Shown here: positions 25,537-33,393 of the stretch, piece by piece
Numbering within the stretch: the stretch's first letter is position 1
Layout of the letters: every line of letters begins with the position of its first letter
Origin: a virus
Reading direction: 5' to 3' (one strand)
IMG/VR virus record: IMGVR_UViG_3300042937_000322
Location: 1-37,827 of that record
DNA length: 37,827 bases
Notes under the pieces: model-generated
Database searches by the model: none
Told to the model about the DNA's origin: nothing
What the model saw: only the letters and a program-made list of their open reading frames with translations
Position numbers and translations under genes: made by a program

Positions 25537-26148
25537 ATGCTACATTTAACAACTCACTCAGATAAACATAAACTCGCCGGCTTTCAATCATTAAACACTA
25601 GTACATTAGATAATGAATTTTGTGTAAAAATGATGAGAAAACAAGAGTTAAAACAAGATATTAATATTATATGTCAAGAGTGCTATGCCGCCTTGATGCA
25701 AAAACGTTATAAAAACTTAGATATTGCTATAAGCAAAAACGGCCCTATTTTATCAAACGGCCCAATACCAATTAGATTAATACCAGTAATTAATGCAAGG
25801 GCCTTTCGTTTCCATTCTTTAGGTGAATTAATCAATCTGCAACATCTAGAAAACTATGCAGCTATTGCAGCTTATAACCCTGATACATTTTTCGCGTTAT
25901 GGACTAAAAGAAAAGATATAGTAAACGACTACTTTAAAGCCGGTAATGTTAAGCCGGATAATCTAAGTTTTATTTATAGTAGTTCTGTAATCGGTAAAAT
26001 TGAAAAATTACCCGTACATTTTGACAAAGTTTTTACGGCCCATTTTAAAAACACCAAAGAAAGCATAAATTGCCATAGCAAATGCATTGATTGCATGTCT
26101 TGTTATTCGAAAAACAATATTATTTATATTAATGAGATAAAAAAATGA
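25537..26148 (+). CDS. Cys-rich protein resembling mycobacteriophage gp88-type proteins
   Basis: 203 residues. N-terminal cysteines C46-x2-C49-Y-A (IICQECYAAL), then FRFHSLGELINLQHLENYAA, a hydrophobic-WTKR element (FFALWTKR), and a C-terminal cluster C179-x3-C183-x2-C186-x2-C189. Order and spacing resemble the gp88-like phage family (CxxCYA, RxHxxGDF, YTKS, terminal CxxC), as I recall it; such clusters could bind Zn or an Fe-S centre. No enzymatic role is established. AAGGTAA precedes the ATG, and its stop overlaps the next start by ATGA. Confidence 0.6.
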   Translation: MLHLTTHSDKHKLAGFQSLNTSTLDNEFCVKMMRKQELKQDINIICQECYAALMQKRYKNLDIAISKNGPILSNGPIPIRLIPVINARAFRFHSLGELINLQHLENYAAIAAYNPDTFFALWTKRKDIVNDYFKAGNVKPDNLSFIYSSSVIGKIEKLPVHFDKVFTAHFKNTKESINCHSKCIDCMSCYSKNNIIYINEIKK

Positions 26149-26306
26149 TTAATAAACCAGGTAGGCCATCAATAGCAAAAGAAGATAAAAACATACTTCA
26201 AACATTTAGTCTAAAACAATGGCAAGTAAGGCGGTTAAAAGAAACAAAAAACAAAAGTAAATTGATACAGTTACTTTTAACCAAACATTTTACTAATACA
26301 CTCTAG
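26145..26306 (+). CDS. Small ribbon-helix-helix-like DNA-binding protein
   Basis: 53 residues from ATG 26145 (ATGA overlap with the upstream stop) to TAG 26306. It is basic, begins INKPGRPSIAKED, and then has a strand-like TFSLKQWQ followed by two helices (VRRLKETK, NKSKLIQLLLTKHF). This matches the size and layout of MetJ/Arc/CopG-type regulators. It is the last gene of the cassette beside the origin-like region; autoregulation or copy control is an attractive inference, with the TTGTGTACAA sites as possible targets. Confidence 0.55.
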   Translation: MINKPGRPSIAKEDKNILQTFSLKQWQVRRLKETKNKSKLIQLLLTKHFTNTL

Positions 26307-26330
26307 ACCAATTTAACTTAATAATTCAAT

Positions 26331-26358
26331 AAGGCCGCCTAATAAGCGGCCTTTTTTT
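26331..26358 (+). terminator. Intrinsic terminator of rightward cassette
   Basis: AAGGCCGC (26331-26338) pairs with GCGGCCTT (26346-26353) around a 7-nt loop and runs into seven T residues (26352-26358). It lies 24 nt after the ribbon-helix-helix-like gene. Confidence 0.92.
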
Positions 26359-26577
26359 ATGTCTTGCACTCTGCTATTCCAGCCTATAACCTACTATCTA
26401 CCATCTAACTTAACACTAAATAATACGTTTTAAGGCTTTAACTACAAAAAGCAATAGCTACACAGCCATAAAAATAAACGTGCTTAGAATCGCTTAAAAA
26501 CAGCCTAAAAAATAACCCTATTTCCTACTAGGTTGTAGGGTATTCTAATCAGTATACTGAAAATCCACCCACCAGCC
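26359..26577. other. Convergent intergenic spacer, nothing recognised
   Basis: AT-rich spacer between the terminators of the rightward cassette and the leftward replication operon. I find no open frame with a ribosome site, no tRNA and no clear repeat. A weak TTGCAC (26364) with TATAAC (26385) pair has only 15-bp spacing and is not called as a promoter. An ACCCTA/TAGGGT stem near 26515-26541 is imperfect. Confidence 0.5.
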
Positions 26578-26611
26578 AAAAAAGTTTTGCTCAACTATTT
26601 CTGAGCAAAAC
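26578..26611 (-). terminator. Intrinsic terminator of replication operon
   Basis: GTTTTGCTCA (26584-26593) and TGAGCAAAAC (26602-26611) form a perfect 10-bp stem with an 8-nt loop; on the minus strand it is followed by six T residues (26583-26578). It lies about 45 nt beyond the primase-helicase stop codon. Confidence 0.9.
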
Positions 26612-26655
26612 CCAATTTAATCCGATTTGATTTGAAATTTAGAAATTTTGGTTTT

Positions 26656-28953
26656 TCAATTCACAAGTGACAATTTTCTGTTTAGTTCTGGCTCAACTTT
26701 TTTCCTAAGCTCTGTCTTACTCAGCTTCAATAACTCTTCGTCATCAGGAGCCATGTAAATATGTTTCACGCTGGGGAATTCACGCGATTTAAGGCGACCC
26801 ATATCTTTCCAGCCAGCTTCTTTAAGAGCGTGTAGAAGTGCAGCTTGAGGAACCTTGATGTTACCTGGTGCAGTATTAACCAACCGATCACAGAGCGCAT
26901 GGAATGGCGATGCTATCACACCTGCTGCAAACTCACCGACACGGTTACGCATCAGCTCAACAAGATAAGACTCAGCGCTCGACATGCCTTGCTCAACTAG
27001 GTTTATTTTGAACTCGGTCATCATCGGTGCAGCTGATGGATTGAACGCGCTAACATCACGAGCATACAACCAACTGGCAATTGCTTCATAACCTCCTCCG
27101 GTCTTAAACCACTCCCACATCGATTGCGCTTCTACGTAATCCATACGAGGTGCATGTGACCAAACGCAGAACCATCGTCTGTCTTGTGTTTCTAATTGAA
27201 TAGGCACAGGATCGTTTGAATAAGCCAACACAAACAAACGGTTCACCATATCGTAAGGGTGCAATCCTTTACGGTTGATAGACAGCGTTTCTGGAGGTGC
27301 AGCAATGATAGGTTTTAATTTGTTAGCCAACGCTCGTCTTTCTCGTGCATCGGTTTCTTTTAACTCGTTAAGGACTAAGATTTCACACTCTAATGCGTAA
27401 CCAAACTGGCTGTTCATCGAATCGTTATCAATGTACCCTCGGTTCTTAAAGTGAGGGCCACACACTGCCCAGATGAAAGGCGCATACATCGTATCCTTTC
27501 CAGCTCCTTGATCGCCACCATGCAGAATGGCGTGATTGATCTTGATCTTAGGGTTCTGGACTTTGTAAGCCATGACGTTGAAAATATGCTCCAACTCAGC
27601 TTCGTTAGGCACTAAGTTCTTGCAATGGTCAAGCCAACGAGTGACATTACCAGCCTTACCCGTCACATCAGGACGTGCATCACGCCAACGATTGCCGTAC
27701 ATGTCACCATCAAGAGCGGTCAACATGGTTTCCCCAGCAGCGTAAGTAATCCCCACCAAAGCATGTGCGCCCATCGCTTGTCTGTTCTCGTCATAGCAAA
27801 CTGAGGCTTCTATCTTACGCCCAGTATGAATGGACTTGCACTCAAGATGACGAAACAAAGCGTTGAAAGTAGATCGGCTGACTTCACGTCTGGCAACCAA
27901 ATCAAAATAAGATTCATCGGCTTGAATGTAAGCGAATCTGCTGAACCAATCTTTCTTTTCCAATCGTCCTAACTCCTTACGTTCAACTTCAGCGATAGCA
28001 CTAGCCGCATCTTGGCTAAACATGTCAGTAGGTTCGAGTTTAGCTAACGTGTCAACCATAACTGAGGCTAACAATTCCTCACGGATCCCATGCGAATGTT
28101 TCGGGCCACCTTCTGCCTGCACCCATTCAAGGTAGGTCTTACTGTCAAGATGTTGGCATGACTCATGAAAGCACATGAACGCCCGATTAACAGGATGATA
28201 ACGTGCCATTGGATTGCCATCTGAGTGCGCTGTTGCGTTAATGCAGGTTACACCAACCCAGCCTTCACCATTAGCGCCCTCGATAACATCACCACGCTCA
28301 ACAAGCCACGTTAAAACATCATCTTTACCATCATCGATCAGATCGATACGTTTAACTGTTGCGGTGTCTGCTTCACATGGCGTAACGCCTAACGCTTCAC
28401 ATATCTGAGGTAGGGTGAACTCTAATTCAGGATTAAATTTAACCAATACGGACTTAAAATTATCTCTACCAGGCTTAAGATTGACACTATCAGGAAGCCG
28501 AAAATTACGCACAGCGTTAATTGCGCCCCCATCAGTATAACCTGCATCAGCAATCGCTTTAATAGCTGCACTGAAATCTCCTTTTGTTGGTTGATCGTCA
28601 AGGCTGAAAGTATAACCGTATTGGTAGTTACCTGGTGAAGTTTCCATAATCCATGTTGGAATCAAATCAGGCATTTTTGATTTAGTTCCGACATCATCCA
28701 ACACGAGAAACGCCACCAATTCACAATTGCTTGCAGAAGCACTTGGTTTGCCATCTTTAAAACGCTTAATGATAAAACTTGCCGTGTTACAGTACCAAGC
28801 ACCTTTATAATCATATTTAGAAGGAAGGTAAGCAGGCCAAGTACATTTTTGCGCTCCATCAGCGTGAAAAAGATCGGCTTTAGGAACCTGCTTAACAAAT
28901 AGACAGGTTTCCCCTTCCGGTGATATACTAACAAGGTAATCTATGAAGTTCAT
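26656..28953 (-). CDS. AEP (RepB-like) primase fused to SF3-like helicase
   Basis: 765 residues. The N-terminal part has archaeo-eukaryotic primase motifs: D86-D87 in FLVLDDVGTK, METSPGNYQYGY (about 103-114) and VRNFRLPDSVNLK (148-160). A Cys/His-rich segment follows (C238, H243, C261, H263, C266, H268). The C-terminal half is an SF3/DUF5906-type ATPase: Walker A GGDQGAGKDT at 479-488, Walker B-like CEILVLNELKETD. This primase-helicase layout resembles NrS-1-like and plasmid RepB-type proteins; it would prime and unwind phage DNA beside the family A polymerase encoded one base upstream. The ORF ends just before the operon terminator. Confidence 0.88.
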   Translation of the reverse strand: MNFIDYLVSISPEGETCLFVKQVPKADLFHADGAQKCTWPAYLPSKYDYKGAWYCNTASFIIKRFKDGKPSASASNCELVAFLVLDDVGTKSKMPDLIPTWIMETSPGNYQYGYTFSLDDQPTKGDFSAAIKAIADAGYTDGGAINAVRNFRLPDSVNLKPGRDNFKSVLVKFNPELEFTLPQICEALGVTPCEADTATVKRIDLIDDGKDDVLTWLVERGDVIEGANGEGWVGVTCINATAHSDGNPMARYHPVNRAFMCFHESCQHLDSKTYLEWVQAEGGPKHSHGIREELLASVMVDTLAKLEPTDMFSQDAASAIAEVERKELGRLEKKDWFSRFAYIQADESYFDLVARREVSRSTFNALFRHLECKSIHTGRKIEASVCYDENRQAMGAHALVGITYAAGETMLTALDGDMYGNRWRDARPDVTGKAGNVTRWLDHCKNLVPNEAELEHIFNVMAYKVQNPKIKINHAILHGGDQGAGKDTMYAPFIWAVCGPHFKNRGYIDNDSMNSQFGYALECEILVLNELKETDARERRALANKLKPIIAAPPETLSINRKGLHPYDMVNRLFVLAYSNDPVPIQLETQDRRWFCVWSHAPRMDYVEAQSMWEWFKTGGGYEAIASWLYARDVSAFNPSAAPMMTEFKINLVEQGMSSAESYLVELMRNRVGEFAAGVIASPFHALCDRLVNTAPGNIKVPQAALLHALKEAGWKDMGRLKSREFPSVKHIYMAPDDEELLKLSKTELRKKVEPELNRKLSLVN

Positions 28954-28954
28954 A

Positions 28955-30835
28955 TTATTTTCCGTATCGAAACATTGTTGTTATTTCAATGTCTAATGGT
29001 ATCCCCTCAGCCCAAACTGGGGGAGTACACATGACAGACATCATTCTTTTTGTAACTTCTTCAGCGTCATCTGCTTTACACTCCACAACAATCTCGTCAT
29101 GAATATGTGCGATCACGTTATCTAATTGGCGTAGCGAGTATCTTAGTAGATCATTAGCAGTTGCTTGAGCGCAGTTTTCTTGTGCGATACCTTGCCACAA
29201 TCGAGCGCGAGGCCATTCTTCAGCATCAGAAGCAGGTTTGAACGCTGCCTTAAGGTAAGTAACAGCGCCATCTTCTAACCGAGCAAATGGGTAACATAAC
29301 ACTCGCCCAGAAGGTAGAATATACCACAGGTGATTACCATCAAACAAATACGTCACTCGACCTGCCGAGAACTCGTGCCCCTTATGACGCATTGCGCTCA
29401 TGTAAGCACGTTCTAACTCTTGGCCGTACGGGATGCACCAGGGGTTTGCCACGCGCCAACCATTAATCATGCGTTTGATTTGGTGTTCAGGCATCTCAAG
29501 ACCGTAAATTCTAGCCATCGATGCAAACGCACCAGCTCCACCTGAATATCCTAGCGCCAACTCTTGCACCTTACCGATGAAACGTTGATCTTTAGTGACT
29601 TCTTTAACGTTAAAAGTAGACTTAGCATTTTCGACATAAACATCGCCACCGGATCGAAAGATGTCCAACTTTGCTTCCGATGCCACATGATTAGATAACC
29701 ACGGATTACATCTTGCTTCAATACCTGCCCAATCAGCCACAACTAAAACACTACCTTTAGCAGGGATAATAGCAGGTCTAATCATGCCTTTCAGCACGTC
29801 TGTAACACGATTACCAAACGCACCAAGATCAGCACCTGCCATCATGGCTGAACGCACAGCAACAGGGTCTTTGGCACACACACGACTCATGTTCTGTAAC
29901 TGAACGCCATACGAACTAGCACGGCCTGTCGCAGAACCGCCATTAAAAACAAACGCACCACGAACGCGCCCATCTTCAATATCTGCCAGCTCTGCCATGC
30001 GTTTAAACTTAGCTACTGATGATGCACTAATGTCATCGATACACTGAACAACATCCAGCACTTCATCAGGTAGATCAAGTTGCAGTAAAGCCGAGCGCGT
30101 AGCTTTGTTGAGCGACAGCTTGTCGTCAACCATCATCAGTTCAGGATCAACGCGGTCAGCTACCCATTCTTTTAATTTAGGCGAACGGGCGGAAGCGATG
30201 CCAGTAATGTCTTTGACTAAGGCTTGAATGTCCTCCAGTTCAGCCGTAGCGTAGCCAATAGCAGCATGGCATAACGGCACATCAATCAACAGCCCTTTAT
30301 CATTAATGCGTTCATTGACATGGTAATCCAGCAGTTCATCATCAGATAATTGACGTAATGCTAAACTGACTTCACGCATAGCGCGAACGTCTTGCTCACA
30401 GTAATGAATTAACTCAGGCAATAACGCAGTATTGTACGGAGGTACGCAACATTGACGGATCAACTGCTTACCTCGATGATCTTTTTTCATCTTGGCTGAC
30501 ATCGCCCGTCCAATATCTTCAAGACTTCCAGGCAAGCAATTAGCCCTTGCTTGTGTAGCGGTGCAATAGAACTGCTCCAGCTCAAAGTTAATACCTAACA
30601 CAAACCAAAAAATTAATCTCTCGAATACCGAATTATGTGCGCGTATCTGACCTTTGAAGTTTCTGACACGTTCAGGGAATGGTTGTTCAGGTGTCCAAGT
30701 TTGGACATCTTCATCATCAAAAGCATAAGACATGCACAACACTTCAGTGCTTCTGTCTTGACAATAATTGTAAATTCCAAATTTTTTTAGGTCACAAGCT
30801 GATTTACTTTCAAAATCAATAAACAACATGTGCAT
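28955..30835 (-). CDS. DNA polymerase, family A
   Basis: 626 residues from ATG 30835, chosen because AAGGAG lies 6 nt upstream; a start at 30895 would precede that site. Exonuclease: D7-x-E9 in FIDFES and YCEQD near 145-149. Polymerase: TGRAS (303-307), motif A VVADWAGIEAR with D368 and E373, motif B RFIGKVQELALGY with K422, motif C HIHDEIVVE with H579-D580-E581. Both proofreading and synthesis residues are present. Motif A has Trp where cellular enzymes have Tyr, common in phage members. It copies the genome together with the primase-helicase. The HNH gene overlaps its first 20 bases. Confidence 0.94.
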   Translation of the reverse strand: MHMLFIDFESKSACDLKKFGIYNYCQDRSTEVLCMSYAFDDEDVQTWTPEQPFPERVRNFKGQIRAHNSVFERLIFWFVLGINFELEQFYCTATQARANCLPGSLEDIGRAMSAKMKKDHRGKQLIRQCCVPPYNTALLPELIHYCEQDVRAMREVSLALRQLSDDELLDYHVNERINDKGLLIDVPLCHAAIGYATAELEDIQALVKDITGIASARSPKLKEWVADRVDPELMMVDDKLSLNKATRSALLQLDLPDEVLDVVQCIDDISASSVAKFKRMAELADIEDGRVRGAFVFNGGSATGRASSYGVQLQNMSRVCAKDPVAVRSAMMAGADLGAFGNRVTDVLKGMIRPAIIPAKGSVLVVADWAGIEARCNPWLSNHVASEAKLDIFRSGGDVYVENAKSTFNVKEVTKDQRFIGKVQELALGYSGGAGAFASMARIYGLEMPEHQIKRMINGWRVANPWCIPYGQELERAYMSAMRHKGHEFSAGRVTYLFDGNHLWYILPSGRVLCYPFARLEDGAVTYLKAAFKPASDAEEWPRARLWQGIAQENCAQATANDLLRYSLRQLDNVIAHIHDEIVVECKADDAEEVTKRMMSVMCTPPVWAEGIPLDIEITTMFRYGK

Positions 30836-31343
30836 AGGTAGCTCCTTTTTTAAGTTTATAAATAGTACTTCTATTAACTTTAAAAATGGCTGCAATAGCT
30901 ATATTTGATAAGCCTTCAGAAATCAATCTTTTTATAGTTAAAGCTTCTTCATAAGTAAACTTACCACTTTCATGAAGTAATCTCCTATCAGCTCTATTTT
31001 CTTTTACAGTCCCCCAAGATAAATTTAATACACAATTATTTTTAGGATTACCATCTGCATGTAAACATTCAATACGTAAGCTATCAGGATGAATAGGTTT
31101 CAAAGAAACAAAAGTTAATAATACTAAATGGTGAACGTAATAAAAAGAACCTTCAAGCCGTACAAAACAATGCCCGCTTTGCAAAACAGTTACATTTAAA
31201 AGCTTACCTTTTACAAAATATCTTCTTCTTTTGTCTGTTTCAAGTCTAATCTTACTTAATCTATCTAAAGACCTTACATTACCTAAATCACTAACTTGGT
31301 ATCGGCCCTCATAATTAGGTATATCTTTCCAAATCTCATTCAT
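30816..31343 (-). CDS. HNH homing endonuclease with NUMOD4 domain
   Basis: 175 residues from ATG 31343 with AGAGG 5 nt upstream; the longer upstream frame would run through the leader RNA and is not used. NUMOD4 lies at residues 2-27 (NEIWKDIPNYEGRYQVSDLG). The HNH core is about 85-110: ECLHADGNPKNNCVLNLSWG. The C-terminus is a helix-turn-helix (EALTIKRLISEGLSNIAIAA, STIYKLKKGATYAHV), also found in the second HNH protein at 35.3 kb. Such free-standing enzymes cut alleles lacking the gene and so spread. It sits between replication genes and is preceded by its own promoter and structured leader. Confidence 0.9.
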   Translation of the reverse strand: MNEIWKDIPNYEGRYQVSDLGNVRSLDRLSKIRLETDKRRRYFVKGKLLNVTVLQSGHCFVRLEGSFYYVHHLVLLTFVSLKPIHPDSLRIECLHADGNPKNNCVLNLSWGTVKENRADRRLLHESGKFTYEEALTIKRLISEGLSNIAIAAIFKVNRSTIYKLKKGATYAHVVY

Positions 31344-31358
31344 AAAGCCTCTTAAAAC

Positions 31359-31461
31359 AAAAAAGCCTTGTGCTACATTCTCACCCAAAGGCGTTGGCGG
31401 ACTCGAAAGGTATCGAGCAGAATGTAGTACAAGGCTTACCTTAAAATACGCCGCCAAGCGT
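31359..31461 (-). ncRNA. Structured leader RNA with pseudoknot and terminator stem upstream of HNH gene
   Basis: On the minus strand, 5' to 3': hairpin P1 TACGC/GCGTA (31458-31462 with 31447-31451) whose six-base loop TTGGCG is fully complementary to CGCCAA at 31394-31399, predicting a pseudoknot. A 19-bp stem with one A-C mismatch (31419-31437 with 31363-31381) encloses a hairpin CTCGA/TCGAG (31402-31417), the pseudoknot strand, and a small CGCC-TTTG-GGTG hairpin (31382-31393). A T-run follows directly. The RNA is about 100 nt long and ends 16 nt before the HNH start. It could be an attenuator, riboswitch-like element or stable RNA; the family is not recognised. Confidence 0.7.
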
Positions 31462-31467
31462 AATGAA

Positions 31468-31476
31468 ATTATACCA
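31468..31476 (-). promoter_or_regulatory. Extended -10 promoter for leader RNA/HNH/polymerase operon
   Basis: The minus strand reads TGGTATAAT, a perfect TATAAT with the TGn extension. No good -35 is visible because that region is the upstream terminator hairpin. Expected start is near 31461, at the first bases of the P1 hairpin of the leader RNA. The coat promoter contains a similar ATGGTATA and also follows a terminator. Confidence 0.6.
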
Positions 31477-31477
31477 T

Positions 31478-31500
31478 AAAAAACCCCTCATAAAGAGGGG
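31478..31500 (-). terminator. Intrinsic terminator after 210-residue gene
   Basis: CCCCTC (31484-31489) pairs with GAGGGG (31495-31500), with a 5-nt loop; on the minus strand it is followed by six T residues. It begins 12 nt after the upstream gene's stop codon and ends beside the extended -10 promoter, so it separates the first two replication genes from the rest. Confidence 0.87.
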
Positions 31501-31512
31501 CTTTCTCTTTAC

Positions 31513-32145
31513 TTAGACTGAACGTCTACGTCTGCCAGTTTCTTCTGGCACGCCATCTTCATCCTTAGTTTCGCCATCCAAACCTACCCATTCAACAACT
31601 TCAAACACCGGAGTGTAAATCTTACCGTACGCTTTGTGCTGGTAAAATTCTTTCTTCAGGTTAATAACTGGAACAGGTTTATCTTGATCGGCATCTACTT
31701 GCGTAGCTATTTCTACCGCAAGAGTCTGTACTGAACGTTTACCGCCAACTGAAGTGGTTGAGTAACGAACTTCCAAGCCTTTATCTTCACCGGATAAGCA
31801 TTTTAAGCTCATGCCGACTTGAGTTTCCCATCCACGCTTACCACCAGCAGGAGCAGCGTCAAGTTCAGGCAATGGCGATGTAATACTTACCATCTTTTCA
31901 CCTAAAACTTCACCTTCACCCCAGCAAATGAACCCGTGAACAAAAGAGAACGGATTAACCGCCCATGTAGAGTCTGATTCAACTTCAGATTCCCCTGCAC
32001 CAAACACCCAATGACCTGTACGATCCATTTTAAGGATAGCAGAACCATTGCTTCCACCCACTTCAGTTTCCAAAGAACGAAGCGCAGTAGATAGTGAAGT
32101 AACAGAAGGAAGGTTAGAACCAGAAAAAGCAACTAAATTAGACAT
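31513..32145 (-). CDS. Unknown phage replication-region protein
   Basis: 210 residues, largely beta, with conserved-looking WAVNPFSFVHGFICWGEGEV and KKEFYQHKAYGKIYTPVFEV segments and a charged C-terminus ending GRRRRSV. No catalytic motif is visible. It follows the Cas4/RecB-like nuclease by 11 nt and ends at an intrinsic terminator, so both are one transcript. Phages often have a single-strand DNA-binding or recombination partner at this place; that role is possible but only positional, and the acidic-tail signature of typical SSBs is absent. Confidence 0.7.
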   Translation of the reverse strand: MSNLVAFSGSNLPSVTSLSTALRSLETEVGGSNGSAILKMDRTGHWVFGAGESEVESDSTWAVNPFSFVHGFICWGEGEVLGEKMVSITSPLPELDAAPAGGKRGWETQVGMSLKCLSGEDKGLEVRYSTTSVGGKRSVQTLAVEIATQVDADQDKPVPVINLKKEFYQHKAYGKIYTPVFEVVEWVGLDGETKDEDGVPEETGRRRRSV

Positions 32146-32156
32146 AATATTGTACC

Positions 32157-33278
32157 TTATTGAAGTTTAGTAAGAGCAGCAGACAACTGTTGCCCGATTA
32201 ACAGCACAGCAGGACGAGGATCGTCTACATGTGCCATTGTATTACCCGATGAAATTGAAACGGTTGATCCTTCTGGTAAAGGCTGTTTAAGCTTCTTGAG
32301 CTTCTTTTCAGCCTGAGCAGGAGAGATAAACGATGCTTCCATCACATCAGATTCTGTTAAGCCAGTTGCAAGCAAGGCTTTCTTAGCCTCAACTTCATCT
32401 GACCATTTACGGGTTGACCTTTTGGCAACCAGTTTGTAATTCGGTAAATCACGGCCTGATTCTAGCATAGTGAACGCTAAAGCCCGCAAGTCTTTTATCC
32501 ATTCTTCCAGAATCTCAGCGTTCTGAAGGTACGCATCTATGGTAGGCGCGTCTATCGCATCTATCTTCACTTTCAAAGCGCGATCAACTGCGCCTGTCAT
32601 TAGCGGGCAGGTAGGTTTAGCCGCACACCATTTACAGTGAGAACCTTCCCTAAGCGGTGCGTCAAGTCTTTGCGAGGCTTTAACAGCACTTAACAACTGC
32701 TGTTCAAATGCTTTAATACGTTCTACAGTTGTTACCCAACGCTTAATCATCGGAGGCTGGATAATGATTAGCTCGACTTCTTTTATATCTTTAAACGCCC
32801 ACTGAGCCTTCTCAGTACGCATAGCCGCTGCCGCGTAGAACATTAGCTGTTCATTTTCTTTTGCTTCTACGATAACGCCATTGCCAAACTTCCAATCCAA
32901 GACAATAGCACGATCATGTACACGACCAAGCAGATCGCAGCTGCCAAATACATCAGGCATGAAATCACCGAAATTAACTTCAACTTCGACTTCATAAACC
33001 ATTTCATTTTCTGGATCAACTTCATCTAGTAACCCCAGTGCGACATTGATTTTTTCATCGATTAAGTCTTGAGTCAGTATAACATCTTCATATTGATCCC
33101 CGACTACCGGCTTTGTACCAATACCTAAGTATTCAGCAATAGTATTATGAAGAAGCGTACCTTCATCAGCATAAGAGCTGGAAGGCTTTTCAGGTGCTTC
33201 ATTGCACAGCTTGACTGAGCCTGGGCAGTTGATAACACGTTTGGCAGTAGAACCACCAACAATTTTTGAGTGTGCCAT
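32157..33278 (-). CDS. DUF2800-like PD-(D/E)XK nuclease (Cas4/RecB type)
   Basis: 373 residues. N-terminal C18 and neighbours in VINCPGSVKLC, then H44 in DEGTLLHNTIAEYL. The nuclease core is VFGSCDLLGRVHDRAIVLDWKFG, with acidic residues and the D-x-K motif near 114-135, followed by ENEQLMFYAAAAM. A second Cys group lies at HCKWCAAKPTCP (about 220-231), so C18 plus these three can ligate an Fe-S cluster as in Cas4/AddB proteins. It probably processes DNA ends in replication or recombination. The start is 12 nt after a TAAACGAAAC element mirrored before the opposite gene. Confidence 0.85.
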   Translation of the reverse strand: MAHSKIVGGSTAKRVINCPGSVKLCNEAPEKPSSSYADEGTLLHNTIAEYLGIGTKPVVGDQYEDVILTQDLIDEKINVALGLLDEVDPENEMVYEVEVEVNFGDFMPDVFGSCDLLGRVHDRAIVLDWKFGNGVIVEAKENEQLMFYAAAAMRTEKAQWAFKDIKEVELIIIQPPMIKRWVTTVERIKAFEQQLLSAVKASQRLDAPLREGSHCKWCAAKPTCPLMTGAVDRALKVKIDAIDAPTIDAYLQNAEILEEWIKDLRALAFTMLESGRDLPNYKLVAKRSTRKWSDEVEAKKALLATGLTESDVMEASFISPAQAEKKLKKLKQPLPEGSTVSISSGNTMAHVDDPRPAVLLIGQQLSAALTKLQ

Positions 33279-33393
33279 TAAATTATTCTCGTTTCGTTTA
33301 AAGTGAATATATTATTTCACAAAAAAATATATTGTACAAATGTTTTTTACAGTGATAAGCTATAACCTCACTAAACGAAACTGGAATACTCAA
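33279..33393. promoter_or_regulatory. Mirror-symmetric divergent control region
   Basis: Both diverging genes are preceded by TAAACGAAAC exactly 12 nt before their ATG (33291-33300 on the minus strand, 33372-33381 on the plus strand); including the 12-nt leaders 17 of 22 bases match. The palindrome TTGTACAA (33332-33339) is within half a base of the dyad centre. On the minus strand TTGTAC-17-AATAAT gives a good promoter; on the plus strand TTGTAC-16-GATAAG is weaker. This suggests joint control of replication and accessory operons. Neither gene has a strong Shine-Dalgarno. Confidence 0.65.

Noticed and set aside
31344-31457. Upstream extension of the HNH gene by 38 residues
   Set aside because: It would translate the structured leader RNA, and the NUMOD4 domain starts at the ATG at 31343, which has its own AGAGG.
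33279-33393. Lysogeny control switch
   Set aside because: Divergent promoters and nearby helix-turn-helix genes are suggestive, but no CI-like repressor, integrase or attachment site is visible.
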